Assembly (NCBI RefSeq): GCF_042652085.1
Contig: NZ_JBHSJF010000008.1
Span: 310,001 to 374,000, forward strand
Reading direction: 5' to 3'
DNA: 64,000 bases
Origin: Flaviflagellibacter deserti
Lineage (GTDB): Bacteria; Pseudomonadota; Alphaproteobacteria; Rhizobiales; Methylopilaceae
A program made the translations under genes and the position numbers. A model generated the notes under the pieces. The model did not search any database, was not told where the DNA came from, and saw only the letters and a program-made list of their open reading frames with translations. Shown in pieces: positions 1 through 8,443 of this stretch (position 1 is the stretch's first letter; the number at the start of each line of letters is the position of its first letter).

Positions 1-1
1 G

Positions 2-736
2 GTCTCCGACATCATGTCGGACGTGCTGGGCTATGCGAACCGATCGATCTGGGATCGCATCTCCGGCGTCTCCGAAAACATCTTCGCGAACTACCTGCTG
101 AAGGAACATCCGCAGACCGCGGCGCTGATACTGTCGAAGGTCCGGCCTGCTTTCGCCGCCCGCACCATGGGCCATCTGCCGCCGCCGACGCGGCACGAGC
201 TGATGCGCCGGATGCTCAATCTGAAGCCCATCGTCGAGGACACCGCCGGCATCGTCGAGAAGACGCTGCACGAGGACTTCATGCTGAACTTCGCCCGCAA
301 TATGGGCGCGGACACGCATGCCCGCATGGCCGACATCCTCAACAAGATGGAGCGCAACGACATGGAAGACGCGCTCGAGGGCATCCAGAAGGTGAAGCCG
401 GAATCGGCGGAGATGCTGAAAGGCCTTCTCTTCACTTTCGACGACATCATCAACCTCACGCCGCGTGCGCGTCAGTCGATCTTCGACCAGATCCCGACCG
501 AGCGCGTGGTGTTGGCCCTCAAGGGCACCGACATGGACTTCCGCGACATCATCCTGTCCTCGCTCGCGACCCGCGCGCGCCGCATCGTCGAGCACGAGCT
601 CGATTCGGGCGAGCCGATCTCGCAGCGCGATGTCGTGGAGGCTCGCCGCATGATCACCGACCTTGCTCTCGACATGGCGGGCCGCGGCGAGATCGAGCTG
701 AATTCCGGTCAGGATGACGACACCTACGTTCGCTGA
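2..736 (+). CDS. fliG: Flagellar motor switch protein FliG (5'-truncated by window edge)
   Basis: FliG is the C-ring protein that couples stator torque to the MS ring and sets rotation direction. The frame is open from base 2, upstream of the first ATG at 14, and about 244 residues are visible. FliG is usually about 330-340 residues, so the N-terminal FliF-binding domain lies outside the window. An EHPQ motif lies near residue 35 of the visible part. The C-terminal domain carries the charged torque helix (TDMDFRDIILSSLATRARR), ending in an acidic tail. flhB follows after 8 bp, so this is an operon. Family assignment is firm; only the start is missing. Confidence 0.95.
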   Translation, partial: VSDIMSDVLGYANRSIWDRISGVSENIFANYLLKEHPQTAALILSKVRPAFAARTMGHLPPPTRHELMRRMLNLKPIVEDTAGIVEKTLHEDFMLNFARNMGADTHARMADILNKMERNDMEDALEGIQKVKPESAEMLKGLLFTFDDIINLTPRARQSIFDQIPTERVVLALKGTDMDFRDIILSSLATRARRIVEHELDSGEPISQRDVVEARRMITDLALDMAGRGEIELNSGQDDDTYVR

Positions 737-744
737 GGTCGGAC

Positions 745-1842
745 ATGAGCGACGACACGGACCAGGAGAGCAAAACAGAAGAAGCCACGCCGAAGAAAAC
801 GCAGGATGCGATCGACAAGGGCAATATCCCGTCGTCGCGCGAGCTTCCGATACTGTTCTCATTGGGAGCGATGCTGATCGTGCTGGTCTGGGTGATCGGA
901 AATGGAACCGCTCGCCTCGTCCTCATGCTTCGGGGCTTCCTCGATAATCCGGGAGGAGTGCGACTTGACCAGGGACGGGATGCCGTACAGTTGCTTCACG
1001 CGGTCGGCCTCGAAATCGGTCGCTTCCTCGTGCCGATCATCGTCGTGTTCACCGTCGCCGGCCTTGCCGGCTCGATGGTTCAGAACGCTCCGAATCTCGT
1101 CTTCGACCGCATCCAGCCGGAACTCAACCGGCTATCGATCCGCAAGGGCTGGGAGCGCACGTTCGGCATGCAGGGCGCGATCGAATTCGCCAAGGCCCTG
1201 TTCAAGTTTCTCGGCCTGGCGATCGTCGTCTGGATCATCCTCAAATCCGAACAGTTCCGGGTCGTGAACGCGATGTTTTCCGATCCCGGCACGATTGTCG
1301 ACAACACCGTCTTCGTCGCGATCCGGCTGCTTTCGGCCGTCTGCATCGCGACGATTCTGCTGGTTGCGGCCGACCTAGTCTGGGCGCGCATGCAATGGCG
1401 TCGCAACCTGCGAATGACGAAGCAGGAGGTGAAGGACGAGCACAAGCAGACCGAGGGCGATCCGCTGGTCAAATCCCGCATGCGCTCACTCGCCCGCGAC
1501 CGCATCCGCAACCGGATGATGGGCAACGTCCCGAAGGCGACGCTCGTCCTCGCCAACCCGACGCATTACGCCATCGCGCTTCGCTACGTGTACGAAGAAG
1601 GCGGTGCACCGCTCGTTATCGCCAAAGGTCAGGATCTGATCGCGCTGAAGATCAGGGAGATCGCAGAAGAAAATAACATTCCTGTGATCGAGGATAAATT
1701 GCTGACCCGCGCCATGTACGATAAAGTAGACGTCGACAGAATGATCCCTGTCGACTTCTATAAAGCAGTTGCTGAAGTGATATACTTCATCCAACAGCGC
1801 GAACATAATTCAAAGTTGCCGGTAGTTGTTAATAATCGCTGA
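745..1842 (+). CDS. flhB: Flagellar export switch protein FlhB
   Basis: FlhB is the inner-membrane component of the flagellar type III export gate and switches substrate class from rod/hook to filament. At 365 residues it is the usual family length. Hydrophobic segments fill roughly residues 30-215. The cytoplasmic domain carries the autocleavage motif NPTH at residues 271-274. It follows fliG after 8 bp, and its TGA overlaps the ATG of the next gene (TGATG). The last 150 bases or so are visibly richer in A/T, with codons such as AAA, ATA and AAT that are rare in neighbouring genes. Confidence 0.96.
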   Translation: MSDDTDQESKTEEATPKKTQDAIDKGNIPSSRELPILFSLGAMLIVLVWVIGNGTARLVLMLRGFLDNPGGVRLDQGRDAVQLLHAVGLEIGRFLVPIIVVFTVAGLAGSMVQNAPNLVFDRIQPELNRLSIRKGWERTFGMQGAIEFAKALFKFLGLAIVVWIILKSEQFRVVNAMFSDPGTIVDNTVFVAIRLLSAVCIATILLVAADLVWARMQWRRNLRMTKQEVKDEHKQTEGDPLVKSRMRSLARDRIRNRMMGNVPKATLVLANPTHYAIALRYVYEEGGAPLVIAKGQDLIALKIREIAEENNIPVIEDKLLTRAMYDKVDVDRMIPVDFYKAVAEVIYFIQQREHNSKLPVVVNNR

Positions 1843-2273
1843 TGACGAAGATACGTAACGACCATCGCTCTCTCGCAAGGGAGAAGGCGCTCGCCGACGG
1901 TGTCAAGGACGTCGCCGCCGAACTGCGCCTGATCGACGTCGTCAATCTCGTTGTGTACATACACCTCGAAAAGCACGGAAACCTGGAGGACATCGTCTCC
2001 TCCTCGGTCGAGCTCTACTTCAAGCCCGATACCCTGCGGTACGGCTGGCGCTCCAAGGTGGACATCACCTGGGGCGGGCCGACGACGGTTTGCCTCGACA
2101 TGGAATTCCGCCACCAGGGCGTGACCGTATTCTTCACGCTGGCGCTCGGAGCGCTGCATGCGAGCGTCGACATCCACTACATCGCCTTCGACGGCTCTTC
2201 GAACGATCCCGGAGAGAACACCGCCCGTCTCGTCGCGGCCATCGCAGACGCCAGGATCAAGCCTCTCCAGTAA
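1842..2273 (+). CDS. Conserved-context hypothetical protein between flhB and flgB
   Basis: I do not recognise this 143-residue protein. It has no signal peptide or membrane segment and looks soluble. The N-terminal half is helical (LAREKALADGVKDVAAELRL). The middle and C-terminal half alternates hydrophobic and polar residues in a beta-like way (VCLDMEFRHQGVTVFFTLAL). Its ATG overlaps the flhB stop, so it is translationally coupled to flhB. 84 bp then separate it from flgB. The position suggests a flagellar or motility accessory role, but that is inference from context only. Confidence 0.75.
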   Translation: MTKIRNDHRSLAREKALADGVKDVAAELRLIDVVNLVVYIHLEKHGNLEDIVSSSVELYFKPDTLRYGWRSKVDITWGGPTTVCLDMEFRHQGVTVFFTLALGALHASVDIHYIAFDGSSNDPGENTARLVAAIADARIKPLQ

Positions 2274-2357
2274 AATAAGACACCCCGAACGGCACGCCAG
2301 CCTCGGGCAAGTTTACAGCGTCACGATCTCCATGAAAGCCCAGAGGGAGCTCTGTTC

Positions 2358-2738
2358 ATGGGGCCTGTGCACCTGTTTTCCTTGGCGTCGCAGCAAGCGA
2401 GCTGGCTGTCTCTCCGACAGACCGCGATCTCGCAGAACGTCGCCAATGCCGACACGCCGAAATATCGCGCCGTCGATGTCCAGCCGTTCAACGACGTGCT
2501 CGACAAGACGTCGCTCGAACTCGCCTCGACGAATTCGAACCATCTGGAAGTTCCGGATCTCGATCTGAAGGCCGCCAAGGTCCGCAAGAGCGGCGCCTGG
2601 GAAATCACTCATTCCGGCAATTCCGTCAGCCTCGAGCAGGAGATGATGAAGGCCGGCGAGATCAACGGAAGCTTCAACCTCAACCGCAGCATCGTCGCCG
2701 CTTTCGGCCGGATGCTGTCCTCGGCCGTGAAGGGCTAA
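2358..2738 (+). CDS. flgB: Flagellar basal-body rod protein FlgB
   Basis: FlgB is a proximal rod subunit exported by the flagellar type III system. The 126-residue length fits the family. The N-terminus carries the rod/hook signature (SQNVANADTPKYRA, about residues 26-39), and the C-terminal helix pairs with it in a coiled coil. A GAGGGAG Shine-Dalgarno lies just upstream of the ATG. It starts the flgB-flgC-fliE-flgG run, with flgC 4 bp downstream. The 84 bp before it may hold its own promoter, including a weak copy of the motif found upstream of flagellin and fliF. Confidence 0.95.
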   Translation: MGPVHLFSLASQQASWLSLRQTAISQNVANADTPKYRAVDVQPFNDVLDKTSLELASTNSNHLEVPDLDLKAAKVRKSGAWEITHSGNSVSLEQEMMKAGEINGSFNLNRSIVAAFGRMLSSAVKG

Positions 2739-2742
2739 GGCA

Positions 2743-3162
2743 ATGATCGACCAACTCACCGCCGCACTGAAGATCGCCGGCTCGGGCATGCAGGCGCAGT
2801 CCACACGCATGCGCATCGTTTCGGAAAACCTGGCGAACGCGCAGTCGACCGGCCGCGCGCCAGGCGCCGATCCCTATCGCCGCAAGACCGTGACCTTCGA
2901 GGGCGAGATGGACCGCGCGATGGGCGCGTCGCTCGTCAAGATCAAGGGCGTCGGTGTCGACAAGGCACCGTTCGACGTCCGCCACGAGCCGGGCAATCCG
3001 GCCGCGGACGCCAACGGCTATGTCAAGGTGCCGAACGTCAATCCGCTGATCGAGATGTCGGACATGCGGCAGGCCAACCGGTCCTACACCGCCAACCTGC
3101 AGGCCATCACCCAGGCCCGCTCGATGATCTCGATGAACATCGATCTTCTGAGGAACTCGTGA
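2743..3162 (+). CDS. flgC: Flagellar basal-body rod protein FlgC
   Basis: FlgC is a proximal rod protein of 139 residues, the usual length. The N-terminus has the rod signature (MRIVSENLANAQSTG) and the C-terminus has the matching MRQANRSYTANLQA stretch typical of FlgC. It lies 4 bp after flgB and its stop overlaps the probable start of fliE. It is predicted to be exported without a cleaved signal peptide, as for all rod proteins. Confidence 0.96.
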   Translation: MIDQLTAALKIAGSGMQAQSTRMRIVSENLANAQSTGRAPGADPYRRKTVTFEGEMDRAMGASLVKIKGVGVDKAPFDVRHEPGNPAADANGYVKVPNVNPLIEMSDMRQANRSYTANLQAITQARSMISMNIDLLRNS

Positions 3163-3497
3163 TGATGAATGCCGTCTCATCGATCGACCTGTCGCTCGAC
3201 AAGCTCGCACCCGCGGCCGGCACGTCCTCCGTCCGCGCATCCGCTCCGGTTGCGATTTCCGGCGGGGGCGGCACGCCGACCGTCGACTTCATGGACGTCC
3301 TCTCGCAGGTCTCGTCCAAGGCCGTGAACACTCTGAAGGCCGGCGAAGCCGCGTCGATCCAGGGCATCGAAGGAAAAATGTCGGTCCAGCAGGTCGTCGA
3401 GGCGGTGATGTCCGCCGAGAAGACGCTGCAGACCGCGCTGGCAGTGCGGGACAAGGTCGTCTCCGCCTACCAGGAAATCAGCCGTATGGCGATCTGA
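3162..3497 (+). CDS. fliE: Flagellar hook-basal body complex protein FliE
   Basis: FliE is the adaptor between the MS ring and the proximal rod. It is about 110 residues, with the family C-terminal helix (VQQVVEAVMSAEKTLQTALA…DKVVSAYQEI). Three closely spaced starts are possible: GTG at 3159, ATG at 3162 and ATG at 3165. I chose 3162 because it forms a TGATG overlap with flgC and sits 7 bases from a GAGGA ribosome binding site. flgG follows after 9 bp. Confidence 0.93.
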   Translation: MMNAVSSIDLSLDKLAPAAGTSSVRASAPVAISGGGGTPTVDFMDVLSQVSSKAVNTLKAGEAASIQGIEGKMSVQQVVEAVMSAEKTLQTALAVRDKVVSAYQEISRMAI

Positions 3498-3506
3498 GGT
3501 AGAACG

Positions 3507-4295
3507 ATGAAAGCTCTTGCCATTGCCGCCACGGGCATGAACGCCCAGCAGCTCAACGTCGAAGTGATCGCCAACAATATCGCGAACATCAACACGACGG
3601 CGTTCAAGCGCTCGCGCGCCGAATTCACCGACCTTCTCTACCAGACCCAGCGCATGCAGGGCGTGCCGAACCAGGGCGGGCAGGAGGTCATTCCGGAAGG
3701 CGTGCGCCTCGGCCTCGGCGTCCGTGCCGCGGCGATCCGCAACCTGCATATGCAGGGCGGTCTGACCATGACCGGCAACGAGTTCGACATGGCGATCGAC
3801 GGCCGTGGCTGGTTCCAGATCGACGGTCCGAACGGCGAGACGCTCTATACGCGCTCGGGCGCCCTCAACAAGAACCAGGACGGCCAGATCGTCACGCTCG
3901 ACGGCTACACCGTCCAGCCGGCGATCCTAGTCCCGGACGATGCCATCGGCATCACCGTCAACGAATCCGGCGAGGTGTTTGCCCGTGTCGACGGCCAGGT
4001 CGCGCCGCAGGCGCTCGGTCAGCTGACTATCGCGAACTTCGCCAACGATGTCGGTCTCGAACCGCTCGGCGGCAATCTCTATCGCGAGACGCTCGCCTCC
4101 GGCGCACCGGTGGTCGGCGTGCCGACTGATCCGGGCTTCGGCAAGATCCGCCACAAATATCTCGAGGCATCGAACGTCGATCCGGTGACCGAGATCACCG
4201 AGCTGATCTCGGCGCAGCGCGCCTACGAGATGAATTCGAAGGTGATCCAGGCCGCCGACTCGATGGCGGGCACGATTTCGACCGGAATCCGCTGA
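3507..4295 (+). CDS. flgG: Flagellar distal rod protein FlgG
   Basis: FlgG builds the distal rod. The 262 residues match the family length. The N-terminus reads MKALAIAATGMNAQQLNVEV followed by the NNIANINT motif. The C-terminus ends with the hook/rod signature (LISAQRAYEMNSKVIQAADS). It lies in the flgB-flgC-fliE-flgG operon and is followed 20 bp later by flgA. No anomalies were seen. Confidence 0.97.
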   Translation: MKALAIAATGMNAQQLNVEVIANNIANINTTAFKRSRAEFTDLLYQTQRMQGVPNQGGQEVIPEGVRLGLGVRAAAIRNLHMQGGLTMTGNEFDMAIDGRGWFQIDGPNGETLYTRSGALNKNQDGQIVTLDGYTVQPAILVPDDAIGITVNESGEVFARVDGQVAPQALGQLTIANFANDVGLEPLGGNLYRETLASGAPVVGVPTDPGFGKIRHKYLEASNVDPVTEITELISAQRAYEMNSKVIQAADSMAGTISTGIR

Positions 4296-4315
4296 TCTAG
4301 CGAAAGGCATAAGCC

Positions 4316-4780
4316 ATGAGGTTCCTGCCGGCCGCAGCCGCGGTATGTGTCGCCGTCCTGGCGTGTACGTACGAGGCGAAGGCGCAAGCCGTGACGACGG
4401 TGCCCGTGCCGGGCATCACGATCTATCCCGGCGATCCGATCACCGACGAGGTGCTGACCGACCGCAGATTCCGGCTGTCGCGCCGCAATCTCGAAGCTGT
4501 CGTCGCCTCGCGCGAGATCATGGTCGGCAAGATCGCCCGCCGTACGCTTCTGCCTGGCCAGCCGGTGACGTTCAACGCCATCGAGGAACCGAAACTTGTG
4601 CGCCGCGGCGTGCCTGTGCGGCTCATCTTCATCGAGGGCAGCCTGACGATCATTACCTATGCCGAGCCGCTTCAGACCGGCAGCGTCGGAGAGATCATCC
4701 GCGTGCGCAACACTGAATCCGGCACGGTCATCACCGGCGTCGTCCAGAAGGACGGCAGCATTATCGTGGGCAAGAGCTGA
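4316..4780 (+). CDS. flgA: Flagellar P-ring assembly chaperone FlgA
   Basis: FlgA is the periplasmic chaperone for P-ring (FlgI) polymerisation. The 154-residue precursor has a signal peptide of about 24 residues ending near AKAQ. A compact SAF-type domain follows, typical of the short rhizobial FlgA (RRTLLPGQPVTFNAIEEP, then the C-terminal SVGEIIRVRN…VVQKDGSIIV). Its final TGA overlaps the ATG of flgI, matching a chaperone-client gene pair that is translationally coupled. Confidence 0.93.
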   Translation: MRFLPAAAAVCVAVLACTYEAKAQAVTTVPVPGITIYPGDPITDEVLTDRRFRLSRRNLEAVVASREIMVGKIARRTLLPGQPVTFNAIEEPKLVRRGVPVRLIFIEGSLTIITYAEPLQTGSVGEIIRVRNTESGTVITGVVQKDGSIIVGKS

Positions 4781-6504
4781 TGCGTTTTCTGTTCGCCGGC
4801 CTTGTTCTTTCGATTGCCACCCTGACCTCTGCGCAGGCGCAAGAGCCTGTGCGCATCCAGGCCGCAGGGAAGATAACCGCGGCGTTCCCGATTCCGGCGG
4901 GCGCTCGCCGTCCGCCGCCGCAGCAGGCGATCATGCCGCCGGAGCCGCCGCAGCTCGAACCGGATATCCGGCCTCGCGATATCGGCCCGCGCGTGATGCC
5001 GGTGAACGAACCTCGTCCGGCGGAGCAGCCACAGGCTCAGCCGACGCCCAGGAACGGGATTTCGCCGGAGGAGCTTTTGCGTTCGGTCCAGTTGTCGCCG
5101 CAACCGAAGGCGCCGCCTCCGGAGCCGCTCCCGCTTCCGCCTGAAACAAAGCAGCAGGCAGCATTGGAAACCGGAGCGCTGCCCGAGGGCACCGCCCCCG
5201 TGACCGCGCAGGCGCAGGCCGAAACTCAGCCCGCACCACTGGTGCCTCCGGCCCCGGCGGCAGCACCTGCGGTCGTTGACGAACAAATCAAGCTTGCCGC
5301 CGATCCACCGCTGCCGGTCCCTCCGCCGGAGCCGCCGGTCGTGGAGGTCGTGCCCGAACCCATGTCCGAGCCGGAGCCCGCTCCGCCGCCGCAGGTGTTG
5401 GCGAGCGCCGAACCGGAGATCCCGGTCCGACCGGATCCGCTCAGCCACATCGTCACGCCCGGCCAGGTCCGCATCAAGGACATCGCCTCGCTCGAAGGCG
5501 TCCGCGAGAACCAGCTCATCGGCTACGGCCTCGTGGTCGGCCTGCAAGGCACCGGCGATACGTTGCGCAACGCCGCGTTCTCCGAACAATCGCTGCAGTC
5601 GATGCTCGAGCGCCTGGGCGTCAATGTCCGTGAAGCCAATCTCCGAACACGCAATGTCGCGGCCGTCATCGTCACCGCCGAATTGCCAGCCTTCGCGGGG
5701 ACTGGTTCGCGCATCGACGTCAGCGTCGCCTCGCTTGGCGATGCGGTGTCGCTGCAGGGCGGTACGCTCGTCATCACCCCGCTCGCGGGCGCCAATGGCG
5801 AGGTCTATGCGGTGGCACAGGGACCGGTCGCGGTTACTGGCTATAACGCGTCCGGCCAGGCCGAGAGCGTGGTCAAGGGAACGCCGACCGCCGGCCGCAT
5901 TCCGAACGGCGCGGTGATCGAGCAGGAACTGCCGACCAAGCTCGACGAGATATCGCGGCTGACGCTGAAGCTCCGCAATCCGGACTTCCGCACGGCCGTC
6001 CGCATCACCGACGCGATCAACGGCTTCGCCCAGCAGCGCTATGGCGCGCCGGTCGCGCTGGAGCGCGATTTCCGCTCGGTCGGCCTGACCAAGCCGCGCG
6101 GCATGAGCGTCGCCCGCTTCATCGCCGAGATCGAAGGCCTGGCGGTCCGTCCGGACACGCCGGCCCGCGTCGTCGTCGACGAGCGCACGGGCACTGTCGT
6201 GATGGGCGCCGATGTCAGGATTTCGACGGTCGCCGTGACCCACGGCAATCTGACGATCCGGGTGACCGAAACCCCGGTCGCATCGCAGCCTGCGCCGTTC
6301 TCCGACGGAGAGACGGTTGTGCTGCCGCGCACCATGGTCGACGCCACCGAAAGCGGCGGCAAGCTCGCCATCGTCGGCGGCACCGATCTGCAGACGCTCG
6401 TTCGCGGTCTGAACCAGATCGGCCTCAAGCCTGCCGGCATCATCGCCATCGTCCAGGCCATGAAGACGGCCGGAGCGTTGCAGGCGGATCTCGTCATCCA
6501 GTGA
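4780..6504 (+). CDS. flgI: Flagellar P-ring protein FlgI with long proline-rich N-terminal extension
   Basis: FlgI forms the P ring around the rod in the periplasm/peptidoglycan. At 574 residues this copy is far longer than the usual 370 or so. Residues 1-20 are a signal peptide (ending SAQAQ). Residues 21-225 or so are low-complexity and rich in Pro, Ala, Glu and Gln. The conserved FlgI domain begins only at about residue 230 (VRIKDIASLEGVRENQLIGY) and runs to the C-terminus (LVRGLNQIGLKPAGIIAIVQ). In typical FlgI that block starts right after signal cleavage. The frame is open throughout and the start overlaps the flgA stop, so the extension is in frame with a credible start. Confidence 0.93.
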   Translation: MRFLFAGLVLSIATLTSAQAQEPVRIQAAGKITAAFPIPAGARRPPPQQAIMPPEPPQLEPDIRPRDIGPRVMPVNEPRPAEQPQAQPTPRNGISPEELLRSVQLSPQPKAPPPEPLPLPPETKQQAALETGALPEGTAPVTAQAQAETQPAPLVPPAPAAAPAVVDEQIKLAADPPLPVPPPEPPVVEVVPEPMSEPEPAPPPQVLASAEPEIPVRPDPLSHIVTPGQVRIKDIASLEGVRENQLIGYGLVVGLQGTGDTLRNAAFSEQSLQSMLERLGVNVREANLRTRNVAAVIVTAELPAFAGTGSRIDVSVASLGDAVSLQGGTLVITPLAGANGEVYAVAQGPVAVTGYNASGQAESVVKGTPTAGRIPNGAVIEQELPTKLDEISRLTLKLRNPDFRTAVRITDAINGFAQQRYGAPVALERDFRSVGLTKPRGMSVARFIAEIEGLAVRPDTPARVVVDERTGTVVMGADVRISTVAVTHGNLTIRVTETPVASQPAPFSDGETVVLPRTMVDATESGGKLAIVGGTDLQTLVRGLNQIGLKPAGIIAIVQAMKTAGALQADLVIQ

Positions 6505-6596
6505 CGCCGGGCGCGGGGCGTTCCAGCCCCGCGCAAGTTCGTCGCGCCACGATGGCGGTCATGACGGATATTTCCACCAGCACGGGACACGGATCC

Positions 6597-7259
6597 ATGC
6601 CCAAGCGCTCCCGAAAGGTGCTGCGCCTGTTCTCCGCGGGCGAGCTCGTTCTCTTCATGATGATGGCCAGCACGAACATGCAGGCCGCCAAGGCGCAGAC
6701 GGTGCCGATGCCGCTCTCGCGTCCGGAGAAACTCGTTCCGGCCGACAAGACCGCGCCGAAGAAGGACGACAAGTCAAAGCCGCTCGGCGCGCTTGACGTC
6801 TCGCCTGTCGAGAAGCTGTCGACGAGCCATTCCGGCGTCGAGATGCGCGCCTTGACCGAGGAGGCCCGCCAGTACTGCGTCAATATCCGCGATGCCGCCG
6901 CAGACGCCCGCGTGGCCTGGCAGACGGCAACGCTCGAAACGCTCGAGAAGCAGGTCGCCGAACAGGTAGCCGCGCTCGAGAAGAAGCGCGCCGAATACGA
7001 GGAATGGCTCACCAAGCGCGAGGAATTCCTCAAGCAGGCGCGCGAGGACATGGTCGCGATCTATTCGCGAATGCGTCCTGATGCCGCCGCCGGCCAGCTC
7101 GCGGCGATGGACGACGAAACCGCCGCCGCCGTGCTCGCCAAACTCAATGCGCGCAATTCCAGCGCGATCCTCAACGAGATGGAGCCGATACGCGCGGCGC
7201 AGCTCGCCAACATGCTCGCGGGTGCCTCCGGCATGCCCACGAAGGGAGAACAGCTGTGA
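6597..7259 (+). CDS. motE: MotE-like periplasmic motility chaperone
   Basis: In Sinorhizobium, MotE is a periplasmic chaperone for MotC. This protein has an N-terminal hydrophobic export segment (about residues 11-30 from this start), a charged coiled coil (LEKQVAEQVAALEKKRAEYE) and a C-terminal MgtE-N-like helical region (MDDETAAAVLAKLNARNSSA). The frame is open from a GTG at 6501 overlapping the flgI stop, with further ATGs at 6552 and 6561. I chose 6597 because it places the basic MPKRSRK stretch directly before the hydrophobic segment. Its position between flgI and flgH matches rhizobial flagellar clusters. The client MotC is encoded at 20980-22173. Confidence 0.82.
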   Translation: MPKRSRKVLRLFSAGELVLFMMMASTNMQAAKAQTVPMPLSRPEKLVPADKTAPKKDDKSKPLGALDVSPVEKLSTSHSGVEMRALTEEARQYCVNIRDAAADARVAWQTATLETLEKQVAEQVAALEKKRAEYEEWLTKREEFLKQAREDMVAIYSRMRPDAAAGQLAAMDDETAAAVLAKLNARNSSAILNEMEPIRAAQLANMLAGASGMPTKGEQL

Positions 7260-7930
7260 GGCATTTGTCGCTTCTCGCCATTGGACTTGCGCTGTCGGGC
7301 TGCAGCTCGCTCGATGATCTCAACAAGGAGCCGAGGATGAGTCCGGTCGGCGCGGCACTGCCGTCCTCGGCATTGACGCCCATCCCCGCGACCTACCAGG
7401 AAGCGAATTCGACCTACGTGCATGGCGGCGAGGACCTGTTCCGGGATAGCCGCGCAGCCAAGGTCGGCGATGTCCTGACGGTTATCATCCGCATGGACGA
7501 CAAGGCGGAGATCGACAATTCGTCCGAGCGCTCGCGCGAATCCAGCGCCGGTATCGGCGGCGGTTTCGGCATCGGCGGCGGTTCGTCCGGCGATTTCAGC
7601 GCGGATATCAGCTCGCGCACGGGCACCAAGGGCGAGGGCAATATCGATCGCTCCGAGGAGATCGAGGTCAAGCTCGCCGCCGTCGTCACGCAGGTCATGA
7701 CGAACGGAAATCTCGTCATCAGCGGTTCGCAGGAAATGCGCGTCAACTTCGAGATGCGCATCGTCAACATCCAGGGCATCGTCCGCCCACGCGACATCTC
7801 CGGCCGCAACACGATCCCTTACGAGAAGATCGCCGAGGCCCGCATCTCCTATGGCGGTCGCGGCCGCATCACCGAGGTGCAGCAGCCCGGCGTCGTGCAT
7901 CAGCTCTACGACCGTATCGCGCCGTTCTGA
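7256..7930 (+). CDS. flgH: Flagellar L-ring lipoprotein FlgH
   Basis: FlgH is the outer-membrane L-ring subunit. The 224-residue protein begins at a GTG overlapping the motE stop. It has a lipoprotein signal with lipobox LSGC, giving lipidated Cys16. The FlgH core follows: YVHGGEDLFRDSRAAKVGDVLTV (residues ~58-80) with the glycine-rich stretch GIGGGFGIGGGSSG. The C-terminus reads NTIPYEKIAEARISYGGRG. It sits between motE and fliL in the same operon. Confidence 0.96.
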   Translation: MRHLSLLAIGLALSGCSSLDDLNKEPRMSPVGAALPSSALTPIPATYQEANSTYVHGGEDLFRDSRAAKVGDVLTVIIRMDDKAEIDNSSERSRESSAGIGGGFGIGGGSSGDFSADISSRTGTKGEGNIDRSEEIEVKLAAVVTQVMTNGNLVISGSQEMRVNFEMRIVNIQGIVRPRDISGRNTIPYEKIAEARISYGGRGRITEVQQPGVVHQLYDRIAPF

Positions 7931-7942
7931 GGATCGTCCGGG

Positions 7943-8443
7943 ATGAAACAGCCACTCAAGACCGGACTTTTTCGCCGCGCAAAGAGCGAGAGCTCCGAGG
8001 AACGCGGCGCCTGGATGGGCCCCGCCGTGCTCCTCACCATGCTGTCGATCGGCGCCGGTGTCGGCTTCGGCGTCCATCTCGTCCATGCAGTTCAGGAGAG
8101 CGACGAGAAGGCGCCGCCGAAGGCCATCGTCGCGGATTCCGGCGATCCGCTTAAATCGCGCCTGAAGAAGCTGAAGCCGATCGTCACCAATATCGGCGAG
8201 CCGGACGACGTCTGGGCGCGTCTCGAAGCCTCGATCGTATTCGAGGACGAGATGCCGAATTCCGAGGAATTGTCGGCCCAGATCAGCCAGGACCTGCTCG
8301 GCTACATGAAGACGCTGAAGCTGACGCAGATCGAGGGCGCGAGCCATTTCGCGCATCTGCGCGAGGACCTGAAGGACCGCGTCCAGATCCGCTCCGGCGG
8401 CGAGGTTCGTGATCTCATCATCGAGAGCTTCGTCGTCCAGTGA
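7943..8443 (+). CDS. fliL: Flagellar basal body-associated protein FliL
   Basis: FliL is a single-pass inner-membrane protein that associates with the stator and basal body. At 166 residues it fits the family. One transmembrane helix lies at about residues 27-47 (AVLLTMLSIGAGVGFGVHL). The periplasmic domain follows, with a conserved end (GGEVRDLIIESFVVQ). It overlaps fliP by 4 bases (GTGA), showing translational coupling. Confidence 0.92.
   Translation: MKQPLKTGLFRRAKSESSEERGAWMGPAVLLTMLSIGAGVGFGVHLVHAVQESDEKAPPKAIVADSGDPLKSRLKKLKPIVTNIGEPDDVWARLEASIVFEDEMPNSEELSAQISQDLLGYMKTLKLTQIEGASHFAHLREDLKDRVQIRSGGEVRDLIIESFVVQ

Noticed and set aside
4672..6243. A 523-codon open frame antisense to flgI
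   Set aside because: Low-complexity shadow created by the proline-rich extension and high GC.
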